Positions 61,584-64,000 of a stretch of DNA of 64,000 bases are shown piece by piece. Position 1 is the stretch's first letter. Every line of letters begins with the position of its first letter. This DNA comes from AP-15 sp963787425 (GTDB taxonomy: Bacteria > Pseudomonadota > Alphaproteobacteria > ATCC43930 > CGMCC-115725), in assembly GCA_963787425.1 (NCBI GenBank), contig CAWBCV010000007.1, positions 372,001-436,000 on the forward strand. Reading direction: 5' to 3'. The notes under the pieces are model-generated. The model saw only the letters and a list, made by a program, of their open reading frames with translations, was not told where the DNA came from and ran no database searches. The position numbers and the translations under genes are program-made.

Positions 61584-62892
61584 TATTTTTCATTACCACG
61601 GCGGCGAGCTCTATGCCGAAGAGCTGCCGGTGGCGCACATCGCCGCCGCCGTCGGCACCCCCTTTTACCTCTATTCGGCTGCCGGGTTCACCGCGCAATA
61701 CCGCCGATTTGCCGACGCGTTCTTACCCGATCGGCCGCTGATCTGTTATGCGCTCAAGGCGAACTCGAACCTCGCCGTGCTCCGCCTCCTCGCCAGCCTC
61801 GGCGCGGGTGCCGACGTCGTCTCGGAGGGAGAGCTGCGCCGGGCGCTCGCCGCCGGTGTGCCGCCCGAGCGGATCATCTTCTCCGGGGTCGGCAAAACGG
61901 CGGCCGAGATGGGGATGGCGCTCACCGTCGGCATCCATCAGATCAACGTCGAGTCGGTGCCGGAGCTGCGCCGGTTGAGTGAACTCGCCAGCGCGCAGGG
62001 CCGCATCGCGCCGATCGCGATCCGGGTAAACCCGGATGTCGACGCCCATACCCACGCCAAGATTTCGACGGGCCGGAAAGAGAACAAGTTCGGCATCGAG
62101 ATTGACGAGGCGGTTGCCGCATACCAGCTCGCCGCTGAGCTTCCCGGCATCGAACCAGTCGGCCTTGCCGTGCATATCGGCTCGCAACTGACCGATCTCG
62201 AGCCTTACCGCCGCGCCTTCGAGCGGGTCCTGGAGGTCGTCCTCGAATTGCGCGCTCTCGGGCTTTCCATCCCCCGCATGGATCTCGGTGGCGGCATCGG
62301 CATCCGCTACCACGCCGAACGCCCCCCGGAGCCGTTAAGCTATGCGAACCTTGTGCGGAGCATCTTCGGCTCGCTCGGGCTCACCCTGGCGTTCGAGCCG
62401 GGTCGCGTGCTTACGGCGCCCGCCGGGCTGCTCGTCTCGCAGGTGCTCTGCGTCAAGGAGGGCAGCGCCAGGCGTTTCATCATCGTGGACGCGGCGATGA
62501 ACGATCTGATCCGCCCCGCGCTCTACGATGCCTGGCACGACATCGTCCCGGTTCGCCTCCCCGCGGCCGGCGCTTCGCTCGCGCCGGCGGACGTTGTCGG
62601 GCCGGTGTGCGAAACCGGCGACACTTTTGCAGTCGACCGCGAGCTGCCGCCGTTTGCCGAAGGCGACCTCCTCGCCTTCACTGCAGCGGGAGCCTATGGC
62701 GCAGTCATGAGCACAACTTACAACAGCCGACTGCTCGTCCCGGAAGTCCTGGTTGCGGACGGGCGCTTTGCCATAATCCGGGCGCGGCCGAGCTATGATG
62801 CGCTGCTTTCTCTCGATACCATCCCCGAATGGCTTTCAGGCGGGCTCCCCGGTTCGGCCGAAGAGCCCGCGCGGAAGCGAGGTGTCGCATGA
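61576..62892 (+). CDS. lysA: Diaminopimelate decarboxylase
   Basis: A 438-residue PLP enzyme of fold type III that makes lysine from meso-DAP. The PLP lysine is in ICYALKANSNLAVLRLL. VSEGELRRAL, the HIGSQLTDLEPY motif, the glycine loop DLGGGIGIRY, EPGRVLTAPAG and the active-site Cys segment GPVCETGDTFA are all present. The start is GTG 61576 (VNDIFHYHGGEL), overlapping the lipoprotein stop. Its own stop overlaps the next ATG (ATGA). Confidence 0.96.
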   Translation: MNDIFHYHGGELYAEELPVAHIAAAVGTPFYLYSAAGFTAQYRRFADAFLPDRPLICYALKANSNLAVLRLLASLGAGADVVSEGELRRALAAGVPPERIIFSGVGKTAAEMGMALTVGIHQINVESVPELRRLSELASAQGRIAPIAIRVNPDVDAHTHAKISTGRKENKFGIEIDEAVAAYQLAAELPGIEPVGLAVHIGSQLTDLEPYRRAFERVLEVVLELRALGLSIPRMDLGGGIGIRYHAERPPEPLSYANLVRSIFGSLGLTLAFEPGRVLTAPAGLLVSQVLCVKEGSARRFIIVDAAMNDLIRPALYDAWHDIVPVRLPAAGASLAPADVVGPVCETGDTFAVDRELPPFAEGDLLAFTAAGAYGAVMSTTYNSRLLVPEVLVADGRFAIIRARPSYDALLSLDTIPEWLSGGLPGSAEEPARKRGVA

Positions 62893-64000
62893 CTGACCGC
62901 TCGTCGCTGTCCGGCCACCGCTTCGCGATGCGGCTGCGGCTCGCCCGTTTTGCTCTCCTGTGGGAGCGGGTCTGGCCGCCGTGTTGGCCGGCGCTGGCCG
63001 CGCTGGGTGCGTTTTTGGTGCTCGGCCTGTTCGATATCCTGCCGAATTTGCCCGGCCTCTTGCACGCCGCAATTCTGATCGGCCTCGGCGCTGCTTTCGC
63101 GATCGGCTTGGCTGCGGCATTCGGCAAGACTGTCATTCCCGATGCCTTCTCCGCGCGCCGCCGCATCGAGCAGGCGAGCGGGCTGCAGCACCGGCCGCTG
63201 CAAGCTCTCGCCGATCGGCCGAGCGGGCCGCTCGATGTAGCCGCCGCAAGCCTGTGGGAGGCACACCGGCGGCGCATGGAAGCGGCGGCGCGCCGACTGC
63301 GGATCGGGCTGCCGCATGCCGGGTTTGCCGCCCGTGATCCGTGGGGGTTGCGCGCGGCCCTGGCGATCCTGCTGCTGCTCGGTGCGATCGACGCCGGGAG
63401 CGACTGGAAGGATCGTCTCCTCCGGTCCGTTACACCTGATATAGCCGGCAAGTCGGGGATGGCCGCGGCGAGCCTCGACATCTGGGTGACGCCGCCCGAA
63501 TACACCGGACTGGCGCCGCAATTCCTGCGCCCGGAGAATGCGGAAACGCTCCGCATCCCGACCGGCAGTAAGCTGCTCGCCCAGGTGCATGGCGGCCAGG
63601 CGGTCCCGCGTCTCGCGATCGATGGGGAGAGCCACGACTTCGATGCGGCCGACAAGCAGAACTTCCGGGCCGCGGCGACTTTGACGTCCGGCAAGCTCCT
63701 CGCCGTGACGCAGGCTGGCGCGGCGCTCGGCAACTGGCAGATCGAGATCATCCCGGACAACCCGCCCAAGATCGCCTTTGCAAAGCCTCCGGAAGGCACG
63801 ACGCATGCCGCACTGCGCATCGATTATCAGGCGAGCGACGATTACGGGGTCGAATCGGCCAAGGCGATGATCCGGCGCGAGGGCGGCAATCCCGAAGAGA
63901 CAATCGAGCTCGACATGCCTTTGCCAGGGCTGCACCTGAAAGAAGCGCAAGCCAGCAGCTATCACGATTTGTCGCCCCATCCCTGGGCCGGCCTGCCGGT
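62889..64000 (+). CDS. DUF4175 (TIGR02302-type) membrane protein, N-terminal part
   Basis: The frame is open from ATG 62889 to the window edge (~370 residues). The N-terminus (LRLARFALLWERVWPPCWPALAALGAFLVLGLF) and two further hydrophobic segments give three membrane helices. They are followed by a periplasmic beta domain with DIWVTPPEYTGLAPQFL and PPKIAFAKPPEGTTHAALRIDYQASDDYGVESAKAMI. This is the alphaproteobacterial TIGR02302 family, usually >800 residues with long coiled, Gln/Glu-rich C-terminal parts. It regularly follows lysA. Function unknown; an envelope role is likely. Confidence 0.88.
   Translation, partial: MTDRSSLSGHRFAMRLRLARFALLWERVWPPCWPALAALGAFLVLGLFDILPNLPGLLHAAILIGLGAAFAIGLAAAFGKTVIPDAFSARRRIEQASGLQHRPLQALADRPSGPLDVAAASLWEAHRRRMEAAARRLRIGLPHAGFAARDPWGLRAALAILLLLGAIDAGSDWKDRLLRSVTPDIAGKSGMAAASLDIWVTPPEYTGLAPQFLRPENAETLRIPTGSKLLAQVHGGQAVPRLAIDGESHDFDAADKQNFRAAATLTSGKLLAVTQAGAALGNWQIEIIPDNPPKIAFAKPPEGTTHAALRIDYQASDDYGVESAKAMIRREGGNPEETIELDMPLPGLHLKEAQASSYHDLSPHPWAGLP

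Noticed and set aside
1..64000. Search for tRNA and rRNA genes.
   Set aside because: No segment with a convincing T-loop, anticodon stem and acceptor pairing was found by eye. GTTCGAG near 26042 and 26056 belongs to the tandem repeat.

Overview
The window is a 64 kb, GC-rich chromosomal segment of an alphaproteobacterium. The evidence is the separate F1 ATP synthase operon atpHAGDC without F0 genes, the dapF-mtaB-ftsY and argH-lipoprotein-lysA-DUF4175 gene orders, a hopanoid exporter end (HpnN), an apparent ethylmalonyl-CoA pathway gene (methylsuccinyl-CoA dehydrogenase) and many REP-like palindromes built on 'ATTCCCGC-gaaa-GCGGGAAT'. No rRNA, tRNA or CRISPR array was found. Genus is not assigned.

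Layout. 1-4.1 kb: end of hpnN, an acyltransferase, an HSL-type esterase and a frameshifted aminotransferase. 4.2-8.9 kb: accessory stretch with a stand-alone proteasome-like (Ntn-hydrolase-like) protein, a complete-looking group II intron with its reverse transcriptase, and a decayed DUF5681 gene. 8.9-11.0 kb: a manganese unit (Mn-catalase plus Nramp Mn transporter). 11.3-16.7 kb: a signalling cluster with an FHA-GAF-class III cyclase facing a PP2C phosphatase / peptidoglycan-binding protein / Ser-Thr kinase set, with a haem-type DUF3365-HAMP sensor upstream. 17-18.7 kb: CoA-transferase and a small exported protein. 18.9-24.0 kb: atpHAGDC. 24.1-29.9 kb: phosphoesterase relic, glgC, a 14-bp tandem repeat, ftsY, mtaB, dapF and a secreted protein. 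30-32.4 kb: MaoC-like protein, epimerase, histidine phosphatase.

32.5-45.0 kb is the most unusual region. It has six paralogous, Tat-exported ABC solute-binding proteins in tandem (four followed by one permease pair, two followed by a second pair), and no ATPase gene anywhere in the window. Two of the units carry the same promoter architecture (TTGAGY-N17-TATAGT).

45.3-55 kb holds an HNH protein and a carbon-metabolism block: 3-hydroxybutyryl-CoA dehydrogenase, EtfA/EtfB, cobalamin adenosyltransferase, a small membrane protein, a MetX-like hydrolase, a Baeyer-Villiger-type monooxygenase and methylsuccinyl-CoA dehydrogenase. Hbd, ETF, adenosylcobalamin supply and Mcd fit acetyl-CoA assimilation by the ethylmalonyl-CoA pathway. 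55-64 kb: ACT-like protein, DUF4743 Nudix protein, GluQ-RS, a carboxylesterase, TlpA, argH, an intact IS4-family insertion with 9-bp target duplication inside a REP palindrome, an LptM-like lipoprotein, lysA and the start of a DUF4175 protein.

Data quality. Single-base frame breaks occur in atpD (essential), the aminotransferase (two), PP2C (two), the kinase and the first solute-binding protein. Homology resumes straight away in another frame each time, so most are probably base-calling or assembly errors. The DUF5681 and phosphoesterase relics look like real decay.
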